NCBI RefSeq assembly: GCF_029892565.1
Contig: NZ_JARXVH010000001.1
Coordinates: forward strand, 744,001 to 808,000
DNA length: 64,000 nucleotides
Direction: 5' to 3'
Source: Streptomyces pseudovenezuelae
GTDB taxonomy: Bacteria > Actinomycetota > Actinomycetes > Streptomycetales > Streptomycetaceae
Shown here: one piece after another, positions 42,936 through 51,204 of the stretch
Layout of the letters: each line of letters opens with the position of its first letter
Numbering within the stretch: the stretch's first letter is position 1
Translations under genes and position numbers: made by a program
The notes under the pieces: generated by a model
What the model was told of the DNA's origin: nothing
The model's input: only the letters and a program-made list of their open reading frames with translations
Database searches by the model: none

Positions 42936-44054
42936 TCACTGTCCTACGACGGTCCCGAACCGGATGTCGTACGACGTCCCCGGATGCATGACGCCGAGCA
43001 TCCGCGTGCCCTCCTCGACCACGTCCGCACGCTGGGCCTTGGTCAGCCTGCCGAAGGGCTCGACGACGAGCGCGTCGCCGGTCAGCTTCCACACGCCCGC
43101 GAGGAAACCGTCGACCAGGAGGGCGCAGTAGGCCAGGTTGCCCGCCCAGTTGCGGCCCCAGTACTCGGGCGGGACGACGCGGCTGCGGTCGGCGTGGGAG
43201 AGGAGCAGGTTGTCGAACTCGGGGAGGAAGCGGGGCGGGGCCGGGGTGTCCGCGTCGGGGCGCGGGGCGTCGGGGAGGTCGAACAGCTCGACACCGTTCG
43301 GGTCGCGGAAGGTGACGAGTTGCGGGCGAAGGCGTTCGAAGGCCTCGCGCAGCCGGGTCAGCCCTGCCCAGGTCTGCATGTCCTTGACGGAGGCGGGGCC
43401 GAAGGCGGCGAGGTAGCGCAGCACGGTGGCGTCGGGGGTGGGAGCCGGTTCGGCGGGGCGGCCCAGCCAGTGCTCGGCGGTGGTGAGGGCGACCTGGCCG
43501 CTCTGTCCCCACAGTCCGCGCGGGGTGACCTGGACGAGCGGGAGCCGGCAGCGGGCGGCGATGCCGAGGGCCTGCGGGTCGGCGTCCGGCCACTCGACGA
43601 GCAGCTCCTCGCGCAACTGCTTCATGGTGCGCGGCTCGGTCTCGACGAGGTCGCGGGCGAGGGCGGTGAGACGGTCGAGGTCGACACCGACAAGTCCCTT
43701 GCGGAAGTTGGTGAGTTCGCGCTCGCGGGCGGCCTGGACGAGCGGGCGCAGGGTGAGGCAGTCGGCGGCGGTGTGGGTGTGGATGGTCGAGCGCATGGTG
43801 ACGATGCGGACGGCCTCGCGGTCGGCCATCAGCGCGGAGAGCTGCTCTGGGGCGAAGCCGTCGAGGCGGGCGGCGAGGGCGTAGTACGGCGGCTTGACGT
43901 TCTGGGCCTGGAGGCCGAGGAGGTGCTCGACGGCCGCCGCGGCGCCGAGCGGGGCGCGACGCAGGAGGAGCTGCCGGTCGAGGGTCGCGCGGTTGAGCTC
44001 GTGGATGCCGAGCACGGGAGCCGTCGTCGAGGCCGTCCCTGTCGTCTTCGTCAT
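42936..44054 (-). CDS. AlkZ-like winged-helix DNA glycosylase
   Basis: A 372-residue protein of the HTH_42/AlkZ-like family (winged helix DNA-binding domain-containing). The diagnostic LLGLQAQNVKPPYYALAARL segment contains the Q-x-Q motif that serves base excision in this family. MRSTIHTHTAADCLTLRP and PRFLPEFDNLLLSHADRSR are further conserved parts. AlkZ-like enzymes remove alkylated bases or unhook interstrand crosslinks, and some sit in clusters that make DNA-damaging antibiotics. Here the gene is alone, next to exporter and CorA genes, so a general repair role is likely. ATG 44054 starts MTKTTG. Confidence 0.85.
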   Translation of the reverse strand: MTKTTGTASTTAPVLGIHELNRATLDRQLLLRRAPLGAAAAVEHLLGLQAQNVKPPYYALAARLDGFAPEQLSALMADREAVRIVTMRSTIHTHTAADCLTLRPLVQAARERELTNFRKGLVGVDLDRLTALARDLVETEPRTMKQLREELLVEWPDADPQALGIAARCRLPLVQVTPRGLWGQSGQVALTTAEHWLGRPAEPAPTPDATVLRYLAAFGPASVKDMQTWAGLTRLREAFERLRPQLVTFRDPNGVELFDLPDAPRPDADTPAPPRFLPEFDNLLLSHADRSRVVPPEYWGRNWAGNLAYCALLVDGFLAGVWKLTGDALVVEPFGRLTKAQRADVVEEGTRMLGVMHPGTSYDIRFGTVVGQ

Positions 44055-44251
44055 GCCCCGCACGCTAACGGCGATCGCGGACAGCCACGGTCCGCAACTC
44101 TCACCGAATCCGGATCCGCCCACCACCCGAGCGCCGTATGCCCCGTATATCCTGCCGGTGATCACGCCTGACCTGGCCCGCCCTGTCCCGGCCCGACCTG
44201 CCCCGGGCCCCGCGTCCCGCAGCCGCGGGCTCGACCCCGAGAGGCAGCCGT

Positions 44252-45412
44252 ATGTCCGAGCGACGCGCCCGTCCCGCCTCCAGGAACCCGGTGAAGTCGG
44301 CCTGGCGCCGGGCCCTGACCCCGCCGCAGCCGCCCGAGGCGCACCCGTCGCCACCGCGGGCCGAAACTGCGCCCCAGGACCCGGCCGAGCAGGTCAGCAT
44401 CGTCCAGGCCGCCCTGTACCGCGACGGCGTACGCGTCTCGGCCCCCGACTCCCTCGCCGAGACCTTCCGCGAACTGCGGGAGCAGCCGTCCGGCATGGCG
44501 TGGATCGGCCTGGCCCGCCCGACGGAGAGCGAACTCCTCTCCCTCGCCGCCGAGTTCGACCTCCACCCGCTCGCGGTCGAGGACGCGATGGAGGCCCACC
44601 AGCGCCCCAAGCTGGAGCGCTACGGCGACACCCTCTTCGTCGTCCTGCGGGCCGCCCGCTATCTGGACGCCCTGGAGGAGGTCGACTTCGGCGAGCTGCA
44701 CGTGTTCGTCGGCCCCGACTTCGTGATCACGGTCCGGCACGGCGCGGCCCCCGACCTCTCGGCGGTGCGCCACCGCATGGAGGAAACCCCGGAGTTGCTG
44801 AAGCTCGGCCCCGAGGCGGTGCTGTACGCCATCCTCGACGCGGTCGTCGACGGCTACGCGCCCGTCGTCTCCGGCGTCCAGAACGACATCGACGAGATCG
44901 AGACGGAGGTCTTCCGCGGCGACCCCGCGGTCTCCCGCCGTATCTACGAACTCTCCCGTGAGATGGTCGAGTTCCAGCGCGCCACCCGCCCCCTCGTCGG
45001 CATGCTGCACGGCCTGATCGCCGGCTTCTCCAAGTACGACACCGACGAGGAACTCCAGCGCTACCTCCGCGACGTCGCCGACCACGTCACCCACACCAGC
45101 GAACGCGTCGACGTCTTCCGCCAAGCCCTGTCGGACATCCTCACCGTGAACGCGACACTGGTCACCCAGCAACAGAACGCGGAGATGCGGGCGTTGGCGG
45201 AAGCGGGGTTCGAGCAGAACGAGGAGATCAAGAAGATCTCGTCCTGGGCGGCGATCCTGTTCGCTCCGACGCTCGTCGGGACGATCTACGGGATGAACTT
45301 CGAGCACATGCCCGAGTTGGGCTGGAGCTTGGGATACCCCTTCGCGATCGGGTTGATGGGGATTGTCTGCGTGAGTCTGTACGTGATTTTCAAGCGGCGG
45401 GACTGGCTCTAG
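44252..45412 (+). CDS. corA: CorA family magnesium/divalent cation channel
   Basis: A 386-residue CorA protein. A Pro-rich N-terminal extension of about 45 residues precedes the usual cytoplasmic domain (EFDLHPLAVEDAMEAHQRPKLERYGDTLF). Long stalk helices and two C-terminal transmembrane helices follow, separated by the selectivity loop YGMNFEHMPE, so the GMN signature is intact. The basic tail FKRRDWL is typical. It imports Mg2+ or related cations as a pentamer. It is followed by a terminator hairpin. Confidence 0.94.
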   Translation: MSERRARPASRNPVKSAWRRALTPPQPPEAHPSPPRAETAPQDPAEQVSIVQAALYRDGVRVSAPDSLAETFRELREQPSGMAWIGLARPTESELLSLAAEFDLHPLAVEDAMEAHQRPKLERYGDTLFVVLRAARYLDALEEVDFGELHVFVGPDFVITVRHGAAPDLSAVRHRMEETPELLKLGPEAVLYAILDAVVDGYAPVVSGVQNDIDEIETEVFRGDPAVSRRIYELSREMVEFQRATRPLVGMLHGLIAGFSKYDTDEELQRYLRDVADHVTHTSERVDVFRQALSDILTVNATLVTQQQNAEMRALAEAGFEQNEEIKKISSWAAILFAPTLVGTIYGMNFEHMPELGWSLGYPFAIGLMGIVCVSLYVIFKRRDWL

Positions 45413-45419
45413 GCCGTAG

Positions 45420-45458
45420 CCGGGCGGCGACGACCGTACGACCCTCGGCGCCGCCCGG
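45420..45458 (+). terminator. Terminator of corA
   Basis: CCGGGCGGCG / CGCCGCCCGG, a perfect 10-bp stem with a 19-nt loop, 7 bases after the corA stop. Confidence 0.65.
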
Positions 45459-45635
45459 AACAGGGCCGGTTCCCCCGCCCTGTCGGCGCACGCGCGGTCC
45501 CGCGCCGGGTGCAACCGGAACGCCCCGCATTGCCGTCAGGAAACTTAACTGGGCATATTCACAAGGGTAGTTGGTGTGCGCTTCACTTGCGCCACACTGC
45601 CTCCACGGGGACCGGCGGACAAACGGGAGTGGCGC

Positions 45636-46514
45636 ATGGACGGGTGGAGACCGGTCCTGGCCGTGGCGGTGGGGACGCTGCTGCTGACGGGGTGTACGAG
45701 CGAGCCGAACGACGCGGCGGGAGGGAAGACGAAGGGGAAGGCGAGTCCCAGCGTCTCTCCCCCGGCTTCGTCGTCGGCGGCCCCTGAGAACGAGCCGTAC
45801 ACGCTCGCGGAGGAACGCGCGCCGAAGACGCGGGAGGAGGCGGTCGCGTTCGTCCGTGGACTCGCCGTACGACCGGACGACTTCGGTATCGGGTATCGCA
45901 AACGCGAGCCCTACGAGAGTGATCCGGCCACCTGGGCCGTACTCCACAAGGACTGTCTCTGGGAGCGCGAGGCGCTGCCGAAGACCGTGCTGTCCAGCCT
46001 CACGCGGGCGTTCGAGTTACCGGAGAAGGTCGGCAAGGGGCCGGTGTACCTCTCGTTGACCGTGACCGTGCACGAGGACGACCTGGCGGCGCGGCGCGAC
46101 ATGGCGGGGGCGCAGGAGTCGGCGCTGCGTTGTCCCGAGCAGCAGTTGAACGGCACGGACGTGGTGCGCGATCTGTACTCCCGGGTCGACGCGTTCGCCG
46201 ACGCGCGGCACACGATCAGTGAGGACGACCTGGCGGAGTCCGGGCAGTGGACCGGCGACGGCACGAGCAAGGCGCACCCCTTCGACTGGTACAAGTTCCG
46301 GGTCGGGCCGGTCACCGTGGCTGCGACGGCACGGCATGGAGCGGGTCGTAGCACGGAGGAAGACTCCGCCATCACCACCGACATGGTCAAAGGACTGAGC
46401 TACGTCGCCGCCGAGATCGACCGCTTGGGCAAGGCCGGTGGTACGGGCGGCACGGACGAACCAGCGGACACGGCGGCGGGCACGCCGGCCGGGACCGAGG
46501 GGGCGGAGCGATGA
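45636..46514 (+). CDS. Lipoprotein of unknown function, coupled to receptor kinase
   Basis: A 292-residue lipoprotein. The signal peptide ends in the lipobox LLTGC. A Ser/Pro/Lys-rich linker follows, then a soluble domain with several conserved-looking Cys, Trp and Tyr residues (KDCLWEREALP, DWYKFRVGPVTV). No family is recognised. Codon 128 is TTA (46017-46019), implying dependence on the bldA tRNA. The stop overlaps the start of the kinase gene (ATGA), so kinase synthesis may also depend on translating through this codon. The lipoprotein is a plausible extracellular partner for the kinase sensor. ATG 45636 follows GGGAG; an upstream in-frame ATG would spoil the signal peptide. Confidence 0.8.
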   Translation: MDGWRPVLAVAVGTLLLTGCTSEPNDAAGGKTKGKASPSVSPPASSSAAPENEPYTLAEERAPKTREEAVAFVRGLAVRPDDFGIGYRKREPYESDPATWAVLHKDCLWEREALPKTVLSSLTRAFELPEKVGKGPVYLSLTVTVHEDDLAARRDMAGAQESALRCPEQQLNGTDVVRDLYSRVDAFADARHTISEDDLAESGQWTGDGTSKAHPFDWYKFRVGPVTVAATARHGAGRSTEEDSAITTDMVKGLSYVAAEIDRLGKAGGTGGTDEPADTAAGTPAGTEGAER

Positions 46515-48706
46515 GCGAGAACCTGCGGTCGTCCGATCCGTCACGGATCGCGGAGTTCCGGCTGCTACGGCGGCTCGGTGCGGGTGGCATGGGCGTCGTC
46601 TATCTCGGGCGCACCGACGCGGGGGCGCTTGCGGCGATCAAGGTGATCCGGGGAGAGGGCGCCGGTGAGGAGGACTTCCGTGCCCGGTTCGCGCGGGAGG
46701 TGGAGCTGGCGCGACGGGTGGACAGCCCGTGGGTGGTGTCCGTCCTGGACGCCGACGCCGGGACGGGCGAGCCGTGGCTGGCCACCACGTTCGTCCCCGG
46801 GCCCTCCCTCGCCGAGGCGGTCGCCGCGCACGGTCCGCTGCCGTCGGGTGCCGTGCGGGTACTCGGTGCCGCGCTGGCCGAGGCGCTGCACGCCGTACAC
46901 ACGGCCGGGCTGGTCCACCGGGACGTCAAGCCGGGCAACGTACTGCTCACCCTCGACGGGCCGCGCCTGATCGACTTCGGCATCGCGCGTGCCGTCGGCG
47001 ACACCGCGCTGACCGCGTCCGGGGTCGTGGTCGGCACACCGGGATTCCTCGCCCCGGAGCAGGCCGAGGGGCGGTCGGCCTCCTCCGCGAGCGATGTCTT
47101 CGCGCTGGGCTGCCTGCTGGCGTACGCGTCGACCGGCACCCTGCCCTTCGGCACCGGGACGCCGGACGCCCTGTTGTATCGCACCGTCCACGACGAGCCC
47201 GAACTCCACGGTCTGCAGGGCGAGTTGCGGAACCTGGTGGAACGCTGTCTGGCCAAGGACCCGGATTCGCGGCCCACGGCCGAGGAGATACGGAGCCTGC
47301 TCGCCGCGGACGCTCCGGACGCCACCGGCGGCTGGCTCCCCGACTCCGCCGCCCGGATGGTCGCCGCGCGGGCCGCCGAGAGCCTGGCCCTGCCCGGTAT
47401 CGAGCCCACGGTCGTGGACGGAGCGGATGAACCGGTCGTGTCGGACGCCCCCGTCCGGCATCCAGGCCGGCGCCGGCTGCTGATCGCCGGCGGGGCACTG
47501 CTGCTGGCGGGTGGCGGGACCGGCGCGGCGGTGTGGGCGTCGGAGGACGACAGGACCCCACCGGCGAAGCCCGGGCGTCCCGTGTACGTCCTCGGCGTGC
47601 ACACGACCACCAACACCGCCGAGGCGGCTGTCAGCCGGAGCAGTGAACGCGCCGCCCGCCTCGCCGTGGCCAAGCACAACGCCACGGCGAAGCGCTCGTA
47701 CGACCTGAAGGTGAAGGTCCTCGCCGACCGGGGCGATGTGGACACCGCCCAGGAGGTGGCCCGCAGGTTCACCGCCGACCGGAACGTCGTCGCCGTCCTC
47801 GGACCGGTCGCCGAGATCCCGATGCGCGCGGCCTCGGCCGTCTACGGCGAGGCGGGACTGACCCATGTGTCCACCAGCACGGGCCAGCAGGACTACTTCC
47901 TGACCTCGTCCAAGACCTCGTTCCAGAGCGGCGCCTCCCACACCGCGCTGGGCGGCTGGATCGCGCTCGACGCGTACGTGAGCGGGCTGGTGGCGCCCCT
48001 CGGCGTCGTGATCGACCGGGCCGGGGGCACGGCCATCCAGGACCAGGGCACCCTCCTGGTCAGGAACTGGCGCAACACCCTGGGCGCCACGGTCGAACCC
48101 CGCGTCGTCGCGGAGGGCACGAACGACGGCCCCAAGGCGGTCCGCGAACTGCTCGCCGCCCGTGTCGGTGCCTTCGCGTACCTGGGCGCCCTGGACGCCA
48201 CCGTCCACGCGGCCCAGGAACTCGCCGCGGCCGGCTTCACCGGTCCACGCTGGATGCAGCACCAGCTGTACGGCTCGGACTTCCCACGCCTGGCGGGGGC
48301 CGCGGGCGAGGGCTGGTACGTGGTCACGGCGGCCGTGGACCCCTCCGTACTGACAACCCGGAAGGCGAAGGACTTCACCGCGGCGTGGCGGAAGCGCTAC
48401 GGCGACACTCCGGAGCCGTACGCCACGGAGGCGTACGACGGTGCGCGGATGCTGCTCACCGAGTTCGCCGGCACGGTCCCGGCCGGAGCGCGTCGACGCC
48501 CGGTGCGGGCCGCCCTCGCCACCCGGCTGGCGAAGGTGAAGTTCGCCGGCATCGCCCGGACGTACACCTTCGGTGACTTCCACCAGTACGACAACAGCGG
48601 CACAGGCTGGGCGGCCGACACCTACGTCCACCAGGTCCGCGACGGGCGCTTCCGGCAGTTGGGTTCACTGGCCGATCTGAACGCCAAGGCCAAGGCGCAG
48701 AGTTGA
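46511..48706 (+). CDS. Ser/Thr protein kinase with extracellular type I periplasmic-binding domain (1)
   Basis: A 731-residue receptor kinase. The kinase domain (residues about 15-270) has G-loop GAGGMGVVY, catalytic K44 (AAIKVI), HRDVKPGN and DFG (D155), and the SDVFALG motif, so it should be active. After a linker, RRRLLIAGGALLLAGGG (about 320-340) forms the single transmembrane helix. Residues about 355-731 form an extracellular domain of the branched-chain amino acid receptor (type I periplasmic-binding) class, for example VAVLGPVAEIPMRAASAVY and EAYDGARMLLTEFAG. It should link binding of an external small molecule to cytoplasmic phosphorylation. It is coupled to the lipoprotein gene and followed 51 bases later by a paralogue. 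Confidence 0.88.
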   Translation: MSENLRSSDPSRIAEFRLLRRLGAGGMGVVYLGRTDAGALAAIKVIRGEGAGEEDFRARFAREVELARRVDSPWVVSVLDADAGTGEPWLATTFVPGPSLAEAVAAHGPLPSGAVRVLGAALAEALHAVHTAGLVHRDVKPGNVLLTLDGPRLIDFGIARAVGDTALTASGVVVGTPGFLAPEQAEGRSASSASDVFALGCLLAYASTGTLPFGTGTPDALLYRTVHDEPELHGLQGELRNLVERCLAKDPDSRPTAEEIRSLLAADAPDATGGWLPDSAARMVAARAAESLALPGIEPTVVDGADEPVVSDAPVRHPGRRRLLIAGGALLLAGGGTGAAVWASEDDRTPPAKPGRPVYVLGVHTTTNTAEAAVSRSSERAARLAVAKHNATAKRSYDLKVKVLADRGDVDTAQEVARRFTADRNVVAVLGPVAEIPMRAASAVYGEAGLTHVSTSTGQQDYFLTSSKTSFQSGASHTALGGWIALDAYVSGLVAPLGVVIDRAGGTAIQDQGTLLVRNWRNTLGATVEPRVVAEGTNDGPKAVRELLAARVGAFAYLGALDATVHAAQELAAAGFTGPRWMQHQLYGSDFPRLAGAAGEGWYVVTAAVDPSVLTTRKAKDFTAAWRKRYGDTPEPYATEAYDGARMLLTEFAGTVPAGARRRPVRAALATRLAKVKFAGIARTYTFGDFHQYDNSGTGWAADTYVHQVRDGRFRQLGSLADLNAKAKAQS

Positions 48707-48757
48707 TGAAGTCCCGGGCAGACGGGCGGGGACGAGTGGGGACCGGAGGCGATTGAC

Positions 48758-50875
48758 GTGGAACGGCTGCTGCCCTCCGACCCGTCCCTGATCGGCGGCC
48801 ACCGGCTGGCGGGACGGCTCGGCGCGGGCGGAATGGGCGTCGTCTACCTGGCGCGCTCACCGCTCGGCGCCTGGTGCGCACTGAAGGTGATCCGCGCCGA
48901 GTACGCCGACGACCAGGACTTCCGCGCCCGCTTCCGCCGTGAGGCCGACCTCGCGTCGCGCCTCACCGGCCGGTGGACCGTGCCGGTCGTCGCGGCCGAC
49001 GCCGAGGCCCGCTCCCCGTGGCTGGCCACGGCCTATGTGCCCGGCCCGTCCCTCGCCGAGACCGTGGCGCTGCACGGCCCCTGGCCCGAGGCACAACTGC
49101 GCGGCCTGGGAACCGCGTTGGCCGAGGCGCTGGAAGGGGTGCACACGGCCGGGCTCGTCCACCGGGACGTCAAACCCGCGAACGTGCTGCTGGCCGCGGA
49201 CGGGCCGCGCCTGATCGACTTCGGGATCGCGCGGGCCGTCGGCGCGACCGCGCTCACCGCGGACGGCTCCGTCGTGGGCTCGCCCGGCTATCTCTCGCCC
49301 GAACAGGCCCGCGGGCACACCGTGGGTCCGCCCAGCGACGTCTTCTCGCTCGGCTGCGTCCTCGCCCACACCGCCACCGGCCGGCCTCCGTTCGGCACCG
49401 GGGGCGCCGCGGCCGTGTTGTATCGCACCGTGCACCAGGAACCGGACCTGGACGGCGTACCGGAAAACCTCGACCGGACCATACGGAGATGCCTGGCGAA
49501 GGAACCGGAGCGGCGTCCCGGCACACGCGAACTCCGCGACATCTTCGGCGAGTTCGCCTCGGAAGGGTGGCTGCCCGAAGGGCTGCCCGCCCTGGTCGCC
49601 ACCCGTGCCGCACGCGTGCTCGACCTGCCCACTCCCGAACCCACCGCGGTCACCGGGCCCCCCGCCGCCCTCTCGCCGGTCGCGCCGCCCTCGCCCACCC
49701 GGCGGCGCCTGCTCGTAGCGGGGGCCGCGCTCGGTGTCACCGCGGCAGCCGGGGCGGGCGCGTGGTGGGAGTGGGGCCGCGCCGACGCCTCGGCGAACAC
49801 CGGCTCGGTACGGCGGTCCCGGCACGTGGTCACGCTGCTCGGCAGCCCGGACGACCCCTTCTTCACGGACCACAGGCGCGGCGCCCTCCTCGCCGTCGAG
49901 CAGCACAACAAGGACGCGCGTCGCACCCTGGACCTCGTGCTGCGCACCGCCGACGACCGCGGCACCGCGACGGGCTCCGCCGCGGCGGCCGCCCGGCTGG
50001 CCGCCGACCCGGACGTGTCCGTGGTGATCGCCACGGGCCCGAACGCGACCGTCCTCGCGGCCCTGACCCCGTGCACGAAGGCCCGGCTCACCCTGCTGGT
50101 CACCCGCGCCGACGCCGAGACCTTCAACAACGTCAACACCACCACGGCCCTCGTGCTGCGCCCCACCCTGCTGCTGGGCCCGACCGCGGTTCTGCGCTAT
50201 CTGAACCGGGTCGTCAAGCCCGCCCGTACGGTGATCGTGCACGACCTGGCCACCGAGGCGGAGAGCCTGGCCACGGTCCGCGTCACCACGGTCCACGGCA
50301 AGCTCGACGGCGAGACGGTGGTGGAGGAGGTCGCGGCCGACGAGGGCTTCACCGGGGCCGCGCGCCGCATCGCCGCCCGGCCCCGGGACGCCGTCCTCTT
50401 CGGCGGGGTGAGCCCCGAGCGCGCCGCCGCCTGCGCCCGCGCGCTGCGGAACGCGGGCCACCAGGGTGCCCGGGGCGCGACCGAGCACGTCCTCTCCGCC
50501 CCGTTCCGCGCAGCCGGCGAGGACTGGTGGATCAGTACGGGCTACACCGACGCGAACGCCGACCCCCGTACCAAGGCGTTCGCCGCCGCGTTCCGTGCCC
50601 GCCACGGACACCCGCCCGGCCCCTGGGCCGCCGAGGCGTACGACGCCGTCCGGTTCGCCGCCCACGGTCTCGCCGCCGTCGGCGACGACGGCCGGTCCGC
50701 CCTGCGCTCCGAACTCCTGCGCAGCCCCTGGCAGGGCATCACCCGCCGGGTCAGCTTCGACGCCGACTCACAGTTCTTCCTGACCGGTGACGGCAGCGGG
50801 CAGTTCCTGTTCCGCGTGACCGGGGGAGCCGCCCGCTTCGTGGCGCGCTCCGACGACATCGGCAAGAAGACCTGA
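48758..50875 (+). CDS. Ser/Thr protein kinase with extracellular type I periplasmic-binding domain (2)
   Basis: A 705-residue paralogue of the preceding kinase with the same layout. G-loop GAGGMGVVY, K43 (CALKVI), HRDVKPAN, DFG and SDVFSLG are intact. The transmembrane segment is RRRLLVAGAALGVTAAAG (around residue 312-330). An extracellular receptor domain with HVVTLLGSPDDPFF and WAAEAYDAVRFAAHGL follows. The receptor halves differ more than the kinase halves, suggesting different ligands. The GTG at 48758 has GGAGG eight bases upstream. The tandem arrangement points to gene duplication; the two may form heterodimers. Confidence 0.88.
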   Translation: MERLLPSDPSLIGGHRLAGRLGAGGMGVVYLARSPLGAWCALKVIRAEYADDQDFRARFRREADLASRLTGRWTVPVVAADAEARSPWLATAYVPGPSLAETVALHGPWPEAQLRGLGTALAEALEGVHTAGLVHRDVKPANVLLAADGPRLIDFGIARAVGATALTADGSVVGSPGYLSPEQARGHTVGPPSDVFSLGCVLAHTATGRPPFGTGGAAAVLYRTVHQEPDLDGVPENLDRTIRRCLAKEPERRPGTRELRDIFGEFASEGWLPEGLPALVATRAARVLDLPTPEPTAVTGPPAALSPVAPPSPTRRRLLVAGAALGVTAAAGAGAWWEWGRADASANTGSVRRSRHVVTLLGSPDDPFFTDHRRGALLAVEQHNKDARRTLDLVLRTADDRGTATGSAAAAARLAADPDVSVVIATGPNATVLAALTPCTKARLTLLVTRADAETFNNVNTTTALVLRPTLLLGPTAVLRYLNRVVKPARTVIVHDLATEAESLATVRVTTVHGKLDGETVVEEVAADEGFTGAARRIAARPRDAVLFGGVSPERAAACARALRNAGHQGARGATEHVLSAPFRAAGEDWWISTGYTDANADPRTKAFAAAFRARHGHPPGPWAAEAYDAVRFAAHGLAAVGDDGRSALRSELLRSPWQGITRRVSFDADSQFFLTGDGSGQFLFRVTGGAARFVARSDDIGKKT

Positions 50876-51204
50876 ACCAGGATTCCGCACAGGCGAAAGC
50901 CCGTTGAGCCTCTTCACGCGACTCGTTCCCGGTGCCGAGGGCCACCGTGCCCTGGGCGGGCGGTCGCCTCGGACACCCGGCCACGGCAGTCGAGTGCGTG
51001 CGGTCGCACCGGTCAGACGCCCTGTGGGGTGCTGCGTACAACGCCTGCGCGCCGATCTCCTGTCTGTACCGCGCGCTTGCTGGAGACGCGTCGGGGACAC
51101 AGAGGTGACGGTCTCGTCACGCCCCTGTTGGCACACTGCGTCGGGATGTCCCCTGGACACCCAGTTCCTGTCGCCACCGCCAGCTGTGGGAGGGGTTCCG
51201 TCCG
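50876..51204. other. 329-bp intergenic region before the toxin gene
   Basis: I see no supported gene. The palindrome GTGACG-GTCT-CGTCAC at 51105-51120 lies 84 bases before the toxin start and could be an operator. GGGAGGGG at 51188-51195 is the ribosome site of the next gene. Confidence 0.45.
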
